This document shows positions 23,560 to 32,586 of a stretch of 43,769 nt of DNA, one piece after another. The position numbers were made by a program, and so were the translations under genes. This DNA comes from Planctomycetaceae bacterium (GTDB lineage: Bacteria > Planctomycetota > Planctomycetia > Planctomycetales > Planctomycetaceae). The DNA is taken from contig JABISG010000020.1 in assembly GCA_018699955.1 (NCBI GenBank), forward strand, positions 1 through 43,769, read 5' to 3'. Below the pieces are notes generated by a model, which worked only from the letters and a program-made list of their open reading frames with translations, was not told the DNA's origin and did no database searches. Each line of letters starts with the position of its first letter. The first letter of the stretch is position 1.

Positions 23560-24735
23560 ATGCCTGATGATGCCGCTTCGCCGATTTTCGATGAGCCGGA
23601 TGCGCAGGGGTCAACCTCTGAGGCGGGACAATCGATCGATGAGGGCAAGGGGCGGACGTTTCCATGTGAAGGCTGCGGCGCCGACCTGAAGTTTCATATC
23701 GGACAGCAACAGCTCAAATGCCCGTTCTGCGGATTCGAGAAACAGATTGAGTTCAGCGAAGACGAAGCCGTCGTAGAGCAGGACTTTCATGCGATGCTCG
23801 ACCATTTGCAGGAACTACGCGAGCAAAAGCAGGAAAGCGGTGCCGACCAAGGGGACGGGGATGCCAATGAAATCTGCTGCGATTCGTGCGGTGGCACGAC
23901 GGTTTTCATCGGTCCGCTAACGAGCAGCGAATGCCCGTATTGTGCATCACCATTGCAACTGAATGACGTACACGATGCCGAGCATCGCGTGCCGGTGGAC
24001 GGTGTGCTGCCGTTTCTCGTCGATAAGAAACAGGCGCAGACCAACTTGGGCGAGTGGGTTCAGTCGCGATGGTTTGCGCCGAACGAGTTTCGCCGGCGCG
24101 GCGTCGATGGCAAGTTCAGCGGCGTCTACATGCCCTACTGGACTTACGACTCGATGACCTTCACCCGATACAGCGGGCAGCGCGGTGAATATTATTACGT
24201 GACCGTCGGCACGGGAAAGAACAAACGCCAAGAGCGTCGCACGCGGTGGTATCCCGCCTCGGGGAGATTCCAGCGGTTTTTCGACGACGTGATGGTGTTG
24301 GCCGCAAAGGGATTGAACCGCAAATTCATGCTGGCGCTCGAGCCGTGGCCGTTGGGAAAATGTGTTCCTTTCAACCAGGAAATGCTGGCAGGCTATTTGG
24401 CACGGACGTACGAGATTGAACTGGACGGCGGTTTTCGTGAAGCCAAAGGCCGAATCGAAAGCACGTTGGAAAGCGATGTGCGGTCGCGGATCGGCGGCGA
24501 CACGCAACGCGTCCATTCGATCAACACGAACTACAGCGCGATTGCGTTCAAACATCTGTTGCTGCCGGTTTGGTTGCTGGCGTATCGCTACAACGAGAAG
24601 ATCTACCAGGTGATGATCAACGCCGGCACAGGTGAAGTGCAGGGCGAGCGGCCTTACAGCTGGGTGAAGATTACGCTGACGGTGCTGGCCGGTCTGGCGG
24701 TTGCGGCGGGCATTTTCTTCCTTGTCAAATCGTAA
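23560..24735 (+). CDS. Zinc-ribbon membrane protein, YdjG-like
   Basis: The protein has 391 residues from ATG 23560. Two zinc ribbons are visible: 'CEGCGADLKFHIGQQQLKCP' followed by FCGF, and 'CCDSCGGTTVF' with 'SSECPYCASPL'. Then 'LPFLVDKKQAQTNLGEWVQS' and 'VYMPYWTYDSMTFTRYSGQR' form a conserved middle domain. One C-terminal membrane helix (ITLTVLAGLAVAAGIFFLVK) lies near 368-389. It lies 89 bases after the SPFH gene, so the two are probably one operon. The family is often annotated as TFIIB-type zinc ribbon protein but is not a transcription factor. Probable membrane stress function (inference). Confidence 0.75.
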   Translation: MPDDAASPIFDEPDAQGSTSEAGQSIDEGKGRTFPCEGCGADLKFHIGQQQLKCPFCGFEKQIEFSEDEAVVEQDFHAMLDHLQELREQKQESGADQGDGDANEICCDSCGGTTVFIGPLTSSECPYCASPLQLNDVHDAEHRVPVDGVLPFLVDKKQAQTNLGEWVQSRWFAPNEFRRRGVDGKFSGVYMPYWTYDSMTFTRYSGQRGEYYYVTVGTGKNKRQERRTRWYPASGRFQRFFDDVMVLAAKGLNRKFMLALEPWPLGKCVPFNQEMLAGYLARTYEIELDGGFREAKGRIESTLESDVRSRIGGDTQRVHSINTNYSAIAFKHLLLPVWLLAYRYNEKIYQVMINAGTGEVQGERPYSWVKITLTVLAGLAVAAGIFFLVKS

Positions 24736-24758
24736 TTGTCGGCGTGGGTTTTTTGGCA

Positions 24759-25841
24759 ATGTCCACTTTCTTATATCTGTCGGACGGTTATTTGGCAGCG
24801 ATGGGCCTTTGGCTGGTGGCGTTGACGGTTGCGCCGGTCGCAATCATGCGCTGGCGGAGACAGCGGCGGACAACCGGGAAGCCGTTACGGTTGGTGCATG
24901 CCGGGCTGATGCTGTGGCTGCTGTTGGGCCTGTTGACGTTGCCGGAGTTGTACTGCGCCCTGTTCTACGACACGACTGACTCGTTCGGTTTGACAAACGT
25001 TTCGCTGCGATGGCACGAAATGCATGTCACGACCAATGCTGACGGGTTTCGTGATGACCACCCCTTGTCGAAGACCTTGAACCCTGATCGGCAGCGCATC
25101 TGCTTTATCGGTGACAGTTTTACTTTCGGGCATGGTGTACCAGATGTCGCCGACCGCTTCACCGAACGGATCGCCACCGACCTGGAATCAATACAACCCG
25201 GCAGATATCGCGTGGCCAACGCCGGCCTGCCGGGGCTTGACGTCCGTAAATTGGTCGATGGATTTCTGCCCGACCTGATCAAGCGCGACGTGCAAATTGA
25301 TGTGCTGGTCTACACGCTGGTCCTCAACGACATTGAGTATTATGAAGAACAGACTGGCAAACTTTACCAGGATATCGAACAGCTGAAGCCGCGTTTCTTT
25401 CTGTTCCGCGACACGTACTTTTACAACCTTGCGTACTTTCGCTGGCAGCAATTGCAGCAACCACGGGTGCGGAATTATTTTTCATATCTTTCGGAGTCAT
25501 ACCGAACGGAACCGTGGAACCGGATGCAGCGTAAGCTGGACCAGTTAGTCGCGGTCTGTGATGCGAACGATATCGAATTGCGGGTGGTCATCTTTCCGTT
25601 TCTGCACAACCTGGGAACCGACTATCCGTTTCGCGATGCACATCGCCGGTTGCAGGACTATTTTGAAGCGCAGAGTGTGCTGTGCCTCGATCTGGAACCG
25701 ATTCTGACGCAGCATGTTGATGACGGGTTGACGGTGAATCGATTCGACGCGCATCCGAATGAGCGAGCGCACGAGTTGGCAGCCGAAGCGATGAGCGAGC
25801 GACTGCTCGCCGATTTGTTCGAATCGGCGGAAACAAAATGA
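24759..25841 (+). CDS. Membrane-anchored SGNH hydrolase
   Basis: The protein has 360 residues from ATG 24759. A GTG at 24744 is also in frame. Two or three N-terminal membrane helices (about residues 8-24 and 42-63) precede an SGNH/GDSL fold: block I CFIGDSFTFGHGV with nucleophile Ser, block II NAGLPGLDV, block III LVLNDIEYYEE and block V DAHPNERAHELAAEAM with the Asp/His pair. Likely an exported or membrane-side esterase, perhaps removing or adding acyl groups on surface glycans (inference). The stop overlaps the next start (ATGA), so the pair are coupled. Confidence 0.75.
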   Translation: MSTFLYLSDGYLAAMGLWLVALTVAPVAIMRWRRQRRTTGKPLRLVHAGLMLWLLLGLLTLPELYCALFYDTTDSFGLTNVSLRWHEMHVTTNADGFRDDHPLSKTLNPDRQRICFIGDSFTFGHGVPDVADRFTERIATDLESIQPGRYRVANAGLPGLDVRKLVDGFLPDLIKRDVQIDVLVYTLVLNDIEYYEEQTGKLYQDIEQLKPRFFLFRDTYFYNLAYFRWQQLQQPRVRNYFSYLSESYRTEPWNRMQRKLDQLVAVCDANDIELRVVIFPFLHNLGTDYPFRDAHRRLQDYFEAQSVLCLDLEPILTQHVDDGLTVNRFDAHPNERAHELAAEAMSERLLADLFESAETK

Positions 25842-27094
25842 CACTCGGCAAGACCGTGGATCACGCTGGCGAGACATCGATCGCATCCGCGCTGCTGAGC
25901 CGCGTTATTGCTGGGGCGGGGCTGTTACTGCTGGCATTCACGTGGCGATTGTGGACGCCGCAAACTGTTTATCCGCAGGTGCCGCTCTTTCGCTGGGCGG
26001 GACATGCTCCGGCGGCGCTGGAGTGGTTAGGCTTTGGGTTGATGGTCGCCGGTTTGTGCTGCGCGTTGGTCGCGTCACACGACAGTCGGGTGGGGCAAGC
26101 CGGGTTGATCACATTTGCCGTCGCGACTGCCGGCATGGTGCTTGCCGATCAACATCGCCTGCAACCGTGGGCCTACCAACTGAGTGTTGCCGCTGTTGTG
26201 CTTGTCTTTGCACCGGGCAGCCGTGGCGTGACGTTGTTGCGGATTCTGACAATCGCTCTTTACTTTCACTCGGCCGTGTCCAAGCTCGACTTCAGCTTTC
26301 TGGAAACGAACGGGCAGCAATTGGTGGCAGGATTGTTAGAGCCAATGGGGTTATCGACCAAATTCTGGTCGGCGGAGATGCGCCGCGCGATGGCTGCAAT
26401 TCTGCCGGTGGGCGAGTTGTTGGTTGCCATCGGTTTGGCCGTCCCACGATTACGCCGTTGGGGTCTGTACGGCTCGATCACCATGCATGTGCTGTTGCTG
26501 GTCGCGTTGGGGCCGTGGGGAATGAATCACAAGCCGGGGGTGTTAATTTGGAACGTCTATTTCATTTCACAAAACTGGCTACTGTTTCACACACTTCGAC
26601 GCGAACGCTGGACAAAGCACGGTGAGAGAAAGTGGGTTGATGGACTGGTCGCGGCGGTTGTGCTGTTGCCTTTGTTGGAACCGCTGGACCGTTTCGATCA
26701 TTGGCCGTCGTGGGCGGTCTACACCGCGCATCCAGCGGTTGTGCGGGTGTACGTCGATGAGCAGCATCGGGATGGTTTAACGGAATCGGTCCATGCACAT
26801 GTCGGTCCACACAACCCGTTCAGCCGCTGGCGGCCCGTGTCCATCGAGCGCTGGTCGCTCGATGCTTTGGATGTGCCGATCTATCCGCAGGACCGATTTC
26901 AACTGGGCGTGGCGATTGCGCTAACCGAAGCCGACGGATCGGGCGACGGTATCCGTGTGGTTCTCGACGGACGGGCGAACCGTTGGACGGGAAAACGCAG
27001 TCGGCGAGAATTAGTTGGGCGAAAGGAACTGCTACGGGAAGCCGAACGGTTCTGGCTGAATGCATTGCCACCGCAACAGTGTGCGCAAGATTGA
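25838..27094 (+). CDS. Polytopic membrane protein (HTTM/DoxX-like)
   Basis: The protein has 418 residues. About seven or eight hydrophobic helices lie in the first 290 residues, including LLSRVIAGAGLLLLAFTWRL, 'LRILTIALYFHSAVSKLDFSF' and 'VGELLVAIGLAVPRLRRWGL', followed by a soluble C-terminal domain of about 120 residues. The 'FHSAVSKLDFSF' and 'VGELLVAIGL' stretches recall the DoxX/MauE/HTTM group. It starts in the stop of the SGNH hydrolase gene (ATGA), indicating co-translation. Function not known; it may partner the SGNH enzyme. Confidence 0.6.
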   Translation: MTLGKTVDHAGETSIASALLSRVIAGAGLLLLAFTWRLWTPQTVYPQVPLFRWAGHAPAALEWLGFGLMVAGLCCALVASHDSRVGQAGLITFAVATAGMVLADQHRLQPWAYQLSVAAVVLVFAPGSRGVTLLRILTIALYFHSAVSKLDFSFLETNGQQLVAGLLEPMGLSTKFWSAEMRRAMAAILPVGELLVAIGLAVPRLRRWGLYGSITMHVLLLVALGPWGMNHKPGVLIWNVYFISQNWLLFHTLRRERWTKHGERKWVDGLVAAVVLLPLLEPLDRFDHWPSWAVYTAHPAVVRVYVDEQHRDGLTESVHAHVGPHNPFSRWRPVSIERWSLDALDVPIYPQDRFQLGVAIALTEADGSGDGIRVVLDGRANRWTGKRSRRELVGRKELLREAERFWLNALPPQQCAQD

Positions 27095-27140
27095 TCGCGC
27101 TGCGAATGGTTGAATTCGCCGATGGTGTGATCTACAAGTG

Positions 27141-27202
27141 ATCCCACAGGGTGTTCTTACACAAAATACGCAATTCCGACGGGACGCGGCCCGTTGGCTT
27201 TG
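27141..27202 (+). repeat. Family A repeat, interrupted or doubled copy 10
   Basis: A left part GATCCCACAGGGTG at the start is followed by about 25 unrelated bases (TTCTTACACAAAATACGCAA). After that comes TTCCGACGGGACGCGG and CCCGTTGGCTTT. Either a full copy with a foreign segment between its arms, or a partial copy next to a complete one with a changed arm. Confidence 0.7.
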
Positions 27203-27223
27203 ATAATTCACAGAGGGGTAATG

Positions 27224-28456
27224 ATGACATTCGTTAATGAGAACTATTCGAAATTGAAGGCCGGGTATTTGTTTCCCGAAATTGGGCGACGGGTGACCGA
27301 CTTCTGCACAAAGAATCCCGATGCCAACGTCATTCGGCTTGGCATCGGCGACGTGACCGAACCACTGCCGGCGGCGATTGTGGCGGCCATGCACAAGGCG
27401 GTCGATGAGATGGCCAACCGCGAGAGTTTTCGCGGCTACGGACCCGAGCAGGGGTATTCGTTCTTGCGCGACGCCGTTGCCGAAAACGATTACCGCGCGC
27501 GAGGCATCGACGTGTCGGCCGATGAGATTTTCATCTCCGATGGATCGAAATGTGACTCCGGAAACATTCTCGATATTTTCGGCGGCAGCAACCGAGTCGC
27601 GGTGACCGACCCGGTGTATCCAGTGTATGTCGATACCAACGTGATGGCAGGCAACACCGGGGATGGTGACGACAGCGGGCGATACGAGGGGTTGGTCTAT
27701 CTGCCGGTGACGGCCGAGAACGGTTTCGTGCCAGCGCTTCCCGAAGAAGATGTCGATTTGATTTACCTTTGCTATCCCAACAACCCAACCGGAACGGTGG
27801 CGACGCGCGAGACGCTCAAGACGTGGGTTGATTACGCAAGAGACCACGAAGCGATCATACTCTTCGACGCCGCCTACGAGGCGTACATTACCGACGAAAG
27901 CATTCCACATTCAATTTATGAAATCGAAGGCGCACGCGACGTGGCGATCGAGTTTCGCAGTTTCAGCAAGAATGCCGGCTTTACCGGCGTCCGTTGCGGC
28001 TTGACGATCGTCCCGAAGGAGTTGAAAGGAAAAACGGCCGACGGCAGCAAGACGAACTTGCATCCGCTCTGGAGCCGCCGGCAGAGCACGAAATTCAACG
28101 GCACATCGTACATCGTCCAGCGCGCCGCAGAGGCCGCCTATTCACCGGAAGGCAAAGCGCAAATCGGCGAGTTAATCAACTTCTATCTGACCAACGCGCG
28201 GCTGTTGCGAGAAGGACTCGAGTCGGCCGGCGTCACCGTTTACGGCGGTGTGAATGCCCCCTATGTCTGGCTGCAAACTCCCGGCGGAAAAAGCAGTTGG
28301 GACTTCTTCGACGATCTCCTGCAGAAAGCGCACCTGGTCGGAACGCCGGGCAGCGGATTCGGCGCAAGCGGCGAAGGGTACTTCCGCCTGAGCGCGTTCA
28401 ACAGCCGGGCCAATGTCGAAGAAGCCGTGCAGCGGTTCCAGCAGATGATTGCCTGA
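27224..28456 (+). CDS. dapL: LL-diaminopimelate aminotransferase
   Basis: The protein has 410 residues from ATG 27224, with AGAGGGG at 27212-27218; ATG 27221 is equally possible. It starts [20 protein letters not shown], the hallmark N-terminus of DapL. '[11 protein letters not shown]', '[20 protein letters not shown]', '[12 protein letters not shown]', the PLP-lysine motif '[21 protein letters not shown]' and the C-terminal '[17 protein letters not shown]' are all present. It turns tetrahydrodipicolinate into LL-diaminopimelate, a precursor of lysine and peptidoglycan, in one step. Known from planctomycetes, chlamydiae, cyanobacteria and plants. Confidence 0.93.
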   Translation: MTFVNENYSKLKAGYLFPEIGRRVTDFCTKNPDANVIRLGIGDVTEPLPAAIVAAMHKAVDEMANRESFRGYGPEQGYSFLRDAVAENDYRARGIDVSADEIFISDGSKCDSGNILDIFGGSNRVAVTDPVYPVYVDTNVMAGNTGDGDDSGRYEGLVYLPVTAENGFVPALPEEDVDLIYLCYPNNPTGTVATRETLKTWVDYARDHEAIILFDAAYEAYITDESIPHSIYEIEGARDVAIEFRSFSKNAGFTGVRCGLTIVPKELKGKTADGSKTNLHPLWSRRQSTKFNGTSYIVQRAAEAAYSPEGKAQIGELINFYLTNARLLREGLESAGVTVYGGVNAPYVWLQTPGGKSSWDFFDDLLQKAHLVGTPGSGFGASGEGYFRLSAFNSRANVEEAVQRFQQMIA

Positions 28457-28489
28457 TTCGTTTTCGTCCACAGAAAGACGCTTCGTCCG

Positions 28490-29749
28490 ATGGCAGAGAA
28501 CCAGATTGGTGACGCTGGCGACCGAGCATTCGAGCAGATTCGTCAGCAGCAGGAGACGCGGAATGAGATCATCATCAATTATCTGCAGATGCTGCATTTC
28601 GGCGTTGTTCTTGTCGCGAACCTGCTGACACATGTTCTACCGGTTGCACCGTACCGGGCTGGAGTCTTGCTGCTGGGATTCCTCGCAACGTCGTTGTTTG
28701 CGCGATTCGTAATCTTCTTTTACCTGCGCAGTAAACCCGCATATTCGCGTTGGCGGAAGTATCTGATTTCCGCCTTCGACCTTGTGATCTTCACTGCCAG
28801 CCCACTTCTGTTGGCAAGGCAGGACGCGTACCCGTGGTTGTTCCTCAGTGTGTTTTCGGTCTGTATCTACACGATGCTCATCGTATTGGCCGGGCTGCGG
28901 TACAGTCGGCAGGTTGTTGTTTTCAACGGTGTGGCGACTGCCCTGCTTCATGCTTCGTTGTTTGCTTTGCCGACCGAAGCAGGCTACCGGCTTCCCGTGT
29001 TAGTGGTCGGTCTGCTGACGCTTGGCATCACCACACTGTGCATTGCCTATTGCGTTGAAAGTTTGATTCGCATTCACCGCGAAGCCGCTATCAAAGAGCA
29101 GCTCGCGCGATTTCTCCCGCCGGAACTTGTGGAGCAAGTCTCGCGACAGCCAGATTTGCTCGACCGCACGACACAGCGGCGAGAAGCAACTGTCATTTTT
29201 ACCGACATCCGTGGCTTCACACGCTTCAGCGAGCAGCTACCGGCGGAACAGGTTGTTGAGTTTCTCAATGCGTTTCTGGAAGAGATGACGTCGGCGATTA
29301 TGGATCACCAGGGAATGCTCGATAAATACATCGGCGATGCGGTGATGGGAGTCTTCGGCGTTCCAGTGATTCATGGCGATCATCCGCAGCGGGCTTTGAA
29401 AGCGGCCATCGACATGCGCGAACGACTTCATGCGTTAAACCACAAGCTCGAACAACAGGGGTTGCCCGCGCTATCGATCGGCATCGGGTTGCATACGGGA
29501 GAGTTGCTGATTGGGGCCATCGGATCAACACGACGGCTGGACTACACGGTGATTGGAGACACGGTCAACGTCGCATCGCGGATTGAAGGCATGACGCGGA
29601 GCTACCCGGTGGAGATACTTCTCTCCGATTCGACGCGCGCCGCAATTGCCGACGACGTGACGCTGCACGAGATCGCCACGGTGACCGTAAAAAATCGGGA
29701 CGAGCCAATTACAATCTGGTCGCCGGACCCGCCGGTGGATAAGAATTAG
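28490..29749 (+). CDS. Class III adenylate/guanylate cyclase, membrane-bound
   Basis: The protein has 419 residues. About six membrane helices lie between residues 35 and 195. The linker 'AAIKEQLARFLPPELVEQVSRQ' follows. The catalytic domain contains the metal site ATVIFTDIRGFTRFSEQLPA, then 'LDKYIGDAVMGVFG' and the nucleotide-base part 'RRLDYTVIGDTVNVASRIEG' with the NxxxR-type motif. It would make cAMP or cGMP in the cytoplasm; the pattern around 'LDYTVIGD' suggests adenylate. A six-helix N-terminal sensor without a known name precedes it. Start ATG 28490. Confidence 0.88.
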   Translation: MAENQIGDAGDRAFEQIRQQQETRNEIIINYLQMLHFGVVLVANLLTHVLPVAPYRAGVLLLGFLATSLFARFVIFFYLRSKPAYSRWRKYLISAFDLVIFTASPLLLARQDAYPWLFLSVFSVCIYTMLIVLAGLRYSRQVVVFNGVATALLHASLFALPTEAGYRLPVLVVGLLTLGITTLCIAYCVESLIRIHREAAIKEQLARFLPPELVEQVSRQPDLLDRTTQRREATVIFTDIRGFTRFSEQLPAEQVVEFLNAFLEEMTSAIMDHQGMLDKYIGDAVMGVFGVPVIHGDHPQRALKAAIDMRERLHALNHKLEQQGLPALSIGIGLHTGELLIGAIGSTRRLDYTVIGDTVNVASRIEGMTRSYPVEILLSDSTRAAIADDVTLHEIATVTVKNRDEPITIWSPDPPVDKN

Positions 29750-29876
29750 TTGCGCCGCGGTGGGCGATCTGCTACACTGGAACCGTCGCCGTTCGGCGTT
29801 ATTTCTGCAAATCGTTGTTGTTACGGCTGCCAACATTTCCTGTGCAGGCTCAATCCTTTCTCGTGGGGAACATGCG

Positions 29877-30824
29877 ATGAACGACGCGCTGTTATGGGCC
29901 GTTGGGCTGCTGGTAGTTGCGAACGTCATCACCCTCTTCATCGCCGCGAGACTTTGGCGACGCAAGCGTGCTGCAACGACGGAAACAAAGAAGCGTTCGT
30001 CGGCCGCCGAGCATCCGGCGGTCAAAGCTCTGGAAGAATTGGGAGCAACCGTCAGCTTTGACGAACATGGCCGGGCCGACTGTGTGGAGTTGCAGAACAC
30101 GGCCGTAACCGACGAGCAATTGGCTCTGCTGGCGGAGTTGACCGATCTTCGCGCATTGAACCTGCGCAACTGCGCCCACGTGACTGACGACGGACTGAAA
30201 CATCTGCGTAAGCTGACAAAGCTCACACAACTCAGCTTCAGTTGGAATCACATCACCGACGAGGGACTGAAACATCTGCGCGGCTTGACGAAGCTCAAAG
30301 AATTGGCACTGGGTGGAACGGCCCTCACCGATGCCGGCCTCGCCAACCTGACGGGCATGCACGAATTGGTGGAACTGGATCTGTGGCTGTGCAGTGGCGT
30401 GAGCGGCCCCGGCCTGACCCATCTGAAAGACCTGGCCAACCTGAAGGTCCTTTATCTCACTTACGGCGGCATCACCGATGAGGGATTGAAACACGTGCAG
30501 TGTTTGCCCCATCTCGAAAAACTCGACCTCGCCTACTGCATGTCGCTGACCGATGCCGGACTGAAACAACTGAGACCAATGACCAACCTGAAAAAACTGC
30601 ACCTCTCGGCCACGCGGACAACCGACGAAGGACTGAAGAGCGTCCTGTTTCTACGAAACCTCGAGCGCATCCTGCTGCACGATACCGACGTCACCGACAA
30701 AGGCCTGAAAGAGTTAAGACGGCTACCATCGCTGAAACGAATCTACCTCAACGGCTCACGCACCACATCAGCCGGCATCGCCGACTTCCAACGCGCCGCA
30801 CCGCATTGTCGGATTCACTGTTGA
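29877..30824 (+). CDS. Leucine-rich repeat protein with N-terminal membrane anchor
   Basis: The protein has 315 residues from ATG 29877, with GGGGA about 9 bases before. One hydrophobic helix (ALLWAVGLLVVANVITLFIA) at about 4-23 is followed by a basic stretch and eight or nine LRR units of 24 residues, such as 'VTDDGLKHLRKLTKLTQLSF' and 'LTDAGLANLTGMHELVELDL'. Repeats carry the T-D-x-G-L-x-x-L pattern typical of planctomycete LRR proteins. No catalytic domain. The anchor suggests a membrane or periplasmic site; the side is unclear. Confidence 0.8.
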   Translation: MNDALLWAVGLLVVANVITLFIAARLWRRKRAATTETKKRSSAAEHPAVKALEELGATVSFDEHGRADCVELQNTAVTDEQLALLAELTDLRALNLRNCAHVTDDGLKHLRKLTKLTQLSFSWNHITDEGLKHLRGLTKLKELALGGTALTDAGLANLTGMHELVELDLWLCSGVSGPGLTHLKDLANLKVLYLTYGGITDEGLKHVQCLPHLEKLDLAYCMSLTDAGLKQLRPMTNLKKLHLSATRTTDEGLKSVLFLRNLERILLHDTDVTDKGLKELRRLPSLKRIYLNGSRTTSAGIADFQRAAPHCRIHC

Positions 30825-30913
30825 GCCATGGGACGAATCACAGATGTAGCATCGGCAAGCTGACGCGAGAGGTTGCGTTGCAAACCCTGATGAGAATTGG
30901 TAACGAATAACCC

Positions 30914-31645
30914 ATGCCTCTGACAAACAAAACAGCAGTCGTCACCGGTGGTGGAAGCGGGATTGGTGCTGCGGTTGCTTTGTCACTCGCAGCCAGCGGT
31001 TGCCGGGTGGTGATTGCCGGGCGACGGGAAGAACCGCTGCTTGAGACGGCGGCTCGCTTCGAGGGTGAAACGGCCATGCTGACGCGGACGGTCGATGTGG
31101 CTGATCGGGACAGTGTGAATGCGCTGTTCGAGTGGGCCGAGCGCGAATTGGGGCAGATCGATATTCTGGTCAACAGTGCCGGCATCAACGTGCCGACGCG
31201 GTCGCTGGATTCGCTAAATCCGGATGACTGGGACAAGGTCCTCGCCGTCAATGCCACCGGTGCTTACAACTGCATTCATGCGGTGTTGCCGCAAATGCGC
31301 GCGCGACGTGACGGTATTATCGTCAACATCGGATCGGTCGCCGGTTTGCGCGCCGGTTTGATTGGCGGGGCGGCTTACAATGCCTCGAAGTTTGCAATGA
31401 CCGCGCTGGGGCGGACGGTCGGCGTTGAATGCTGTGACGAGGGGATTCGCGTCACCAATGTTTATCCGGGCGAAGTGGAGACGCCGATTCTGGATGACCG
31501 CCCGGTGCCGGTGTCCGCCGAGCATCGCGCCCGCATCCTGCAACCGGAAGACATTGCGGCTGCCGTGCAGATGGTCGTCGAACTCCCGCCGCGCGCCAAC
31601 GTGCCGGAGTTAGTTATCAAGCCGACGACGCAGGCGTTCTCGTAA
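30914..31645 (+). CDS. Short-chain dehydrogenase/reductase
   Basis: The protein has 243 residues. NAD(P)-binding 'AVVTGGGSGIGAAVALSLAA', 'LVNSAGIN', 'VNIGSVAGL' and the catalytic 'AAYNASKFAMTAL' (Tyr-x-x-x-Lys) are complete, so it is a classical SDR. 'IAGRREEPLLE' after the second strand suggests NADP. Substrate cannot be predicted. Start ATG 30914; no Shine-Dalgarno obvious. The spacing (89 bases) from the LRR gene does not argue for a common operon. Confidence 0.85.
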   Translation: MPLTNKTAVVTGGGSGIGAAVALSLAASGCRVVIAGRREEPLLETAARFEGETAMLTRTVDVADRDSVNALFEWAERELGQIDILVNSAGINVPTRSLDSLNPDDWDKVLAVNATGAYNCIHAVLPQMRARRDGIIVNIGSVAGLRAGLIGGAAYNASKFAMTALGRTVGVECCDEGIRVTNVYPGEVETPILDDRPVPVSAEHRARILQPEDIAAAVQMVVELPPRANVPELVIKPTTQAFS

Positions 31646-31767
31646 CACCCAATCGAAAGATTGTCGTTCGGAGATCCGGCTTGCTCGAATTCACATGTCT
31701 CATCGTCTAACATCCAGCCGACGAATTGACTCTTCCGCTGAACTTCCCTCTGGATGCCAATCGAACC

Positions 31768-32499
31768 ATGCGACACGACGGACGACAAGCTGACGAACTT
31801 CGGCCCATTTCCGTGCAACGACATTTTACCGGGTCTGCTCCCGGGAGCGTACTCATCAAAGCGGGGCGGACGACTGTTCTTTGCACCGCAAGCATCGACG
31901 ATTCGGTTCCCCCCTGGAAGAAGTACGACGAAAATCCCACCGGCTGGGTGACGGCCGAGTACAGCATGTTGCCCGGCAGCACATCTCCGCGAAAGCGACG
32001 CAAAGCGGATGGTCGCAGCACCGAAATCCAGCGATTGATCGGCCGCAGTCTGCGGGCGATTGTCGATTTTGAAGCTTTGGGCGAGCGGACGATCACAATC
32101 GACTGCGACGTGTTGGAAGCCGACGGTGGCACCCGAACATTGAGCATCACGGGCGGTTTCATTGCATTGGCCGACGCGTTGAATTCCGTCAAAGCCGATC
32201 TTCCGGCCGATCGGCCCGTTCTTCTGAACAGTATTGCGGCCATCAGCGTGGGAGTTTCGGCCGACGGCGCATTGCTGGACCTCGACTACGTCGAAGACAG
32301 CACGGCGGCTGTCGATATGAACGTGGTGATGACGGGAAGCGGCGAGTACGTTGAGGTTCAGGGGACGGCCGAACAAAAACCGTTCAGCCGTCAACTGCTC
32401 GACGAGCAATTGTCTCTTGCGGAGCTGGGAATTGCCCGTTTGACGCAGATTCAGCGGGATGCGCTGGGCGCAGAATGGCCTCTGGACTCAAACGGCTGA
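31768..32499 (+). CDS. rph: Ribonuclease PH
   Basis: The protein has 243 residues from ATG 31768. It begins [14 protein letters not shown], the usual start of the family, so the longer 5' extension to 31726 is not used. '[20 protein letters not shown]', '[17 protein letters not shown]' and '[20 protein letters not shown]' are the RNase PH phosphate-binding and catalytic parts. '[20 protein letters not shown]' is also present. It trims the 3' end of tRNA precursors with phosphate as co-substrate. A slightly different metal or RNA site cannot be judged here. Confidence 0.93.
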   Translation: MRHDGRQADELRPISVQRHFTGSAPGSVLIKAGRTTVLCTASIDDSVPPWKKYDENPTGWVTAEYSMLPGSTSPRKRRKADGRSTEIQRLIGRSLRAIVDFEALGERTITIDCDVLEADGGTRTLSITGGFIALADALNSVKADLPADRPVLLNSIAAISVGVSADGALLDLDYVEDSTAAVDMNVVMTGSGEYVEVQGTAEQKPFSRQLLDEQLSLAELGIARLTQIQRDALGAEWPLDSNG

Positions 32500-32586
32500 T
32501 CCTGCTAGCATCCCGCCCCACATCTCACAGCATGCACCTGTCTTGTTGTGTCCCGCCGCGTTTTCGCCTTCAGAATGGAGTCTGTC

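Noticed and set aside
31726..31767. Longer start for ribonuclease PH
   Set aside because: The family begins at MRxDGRxxDELRP, which fits ATG 31768.
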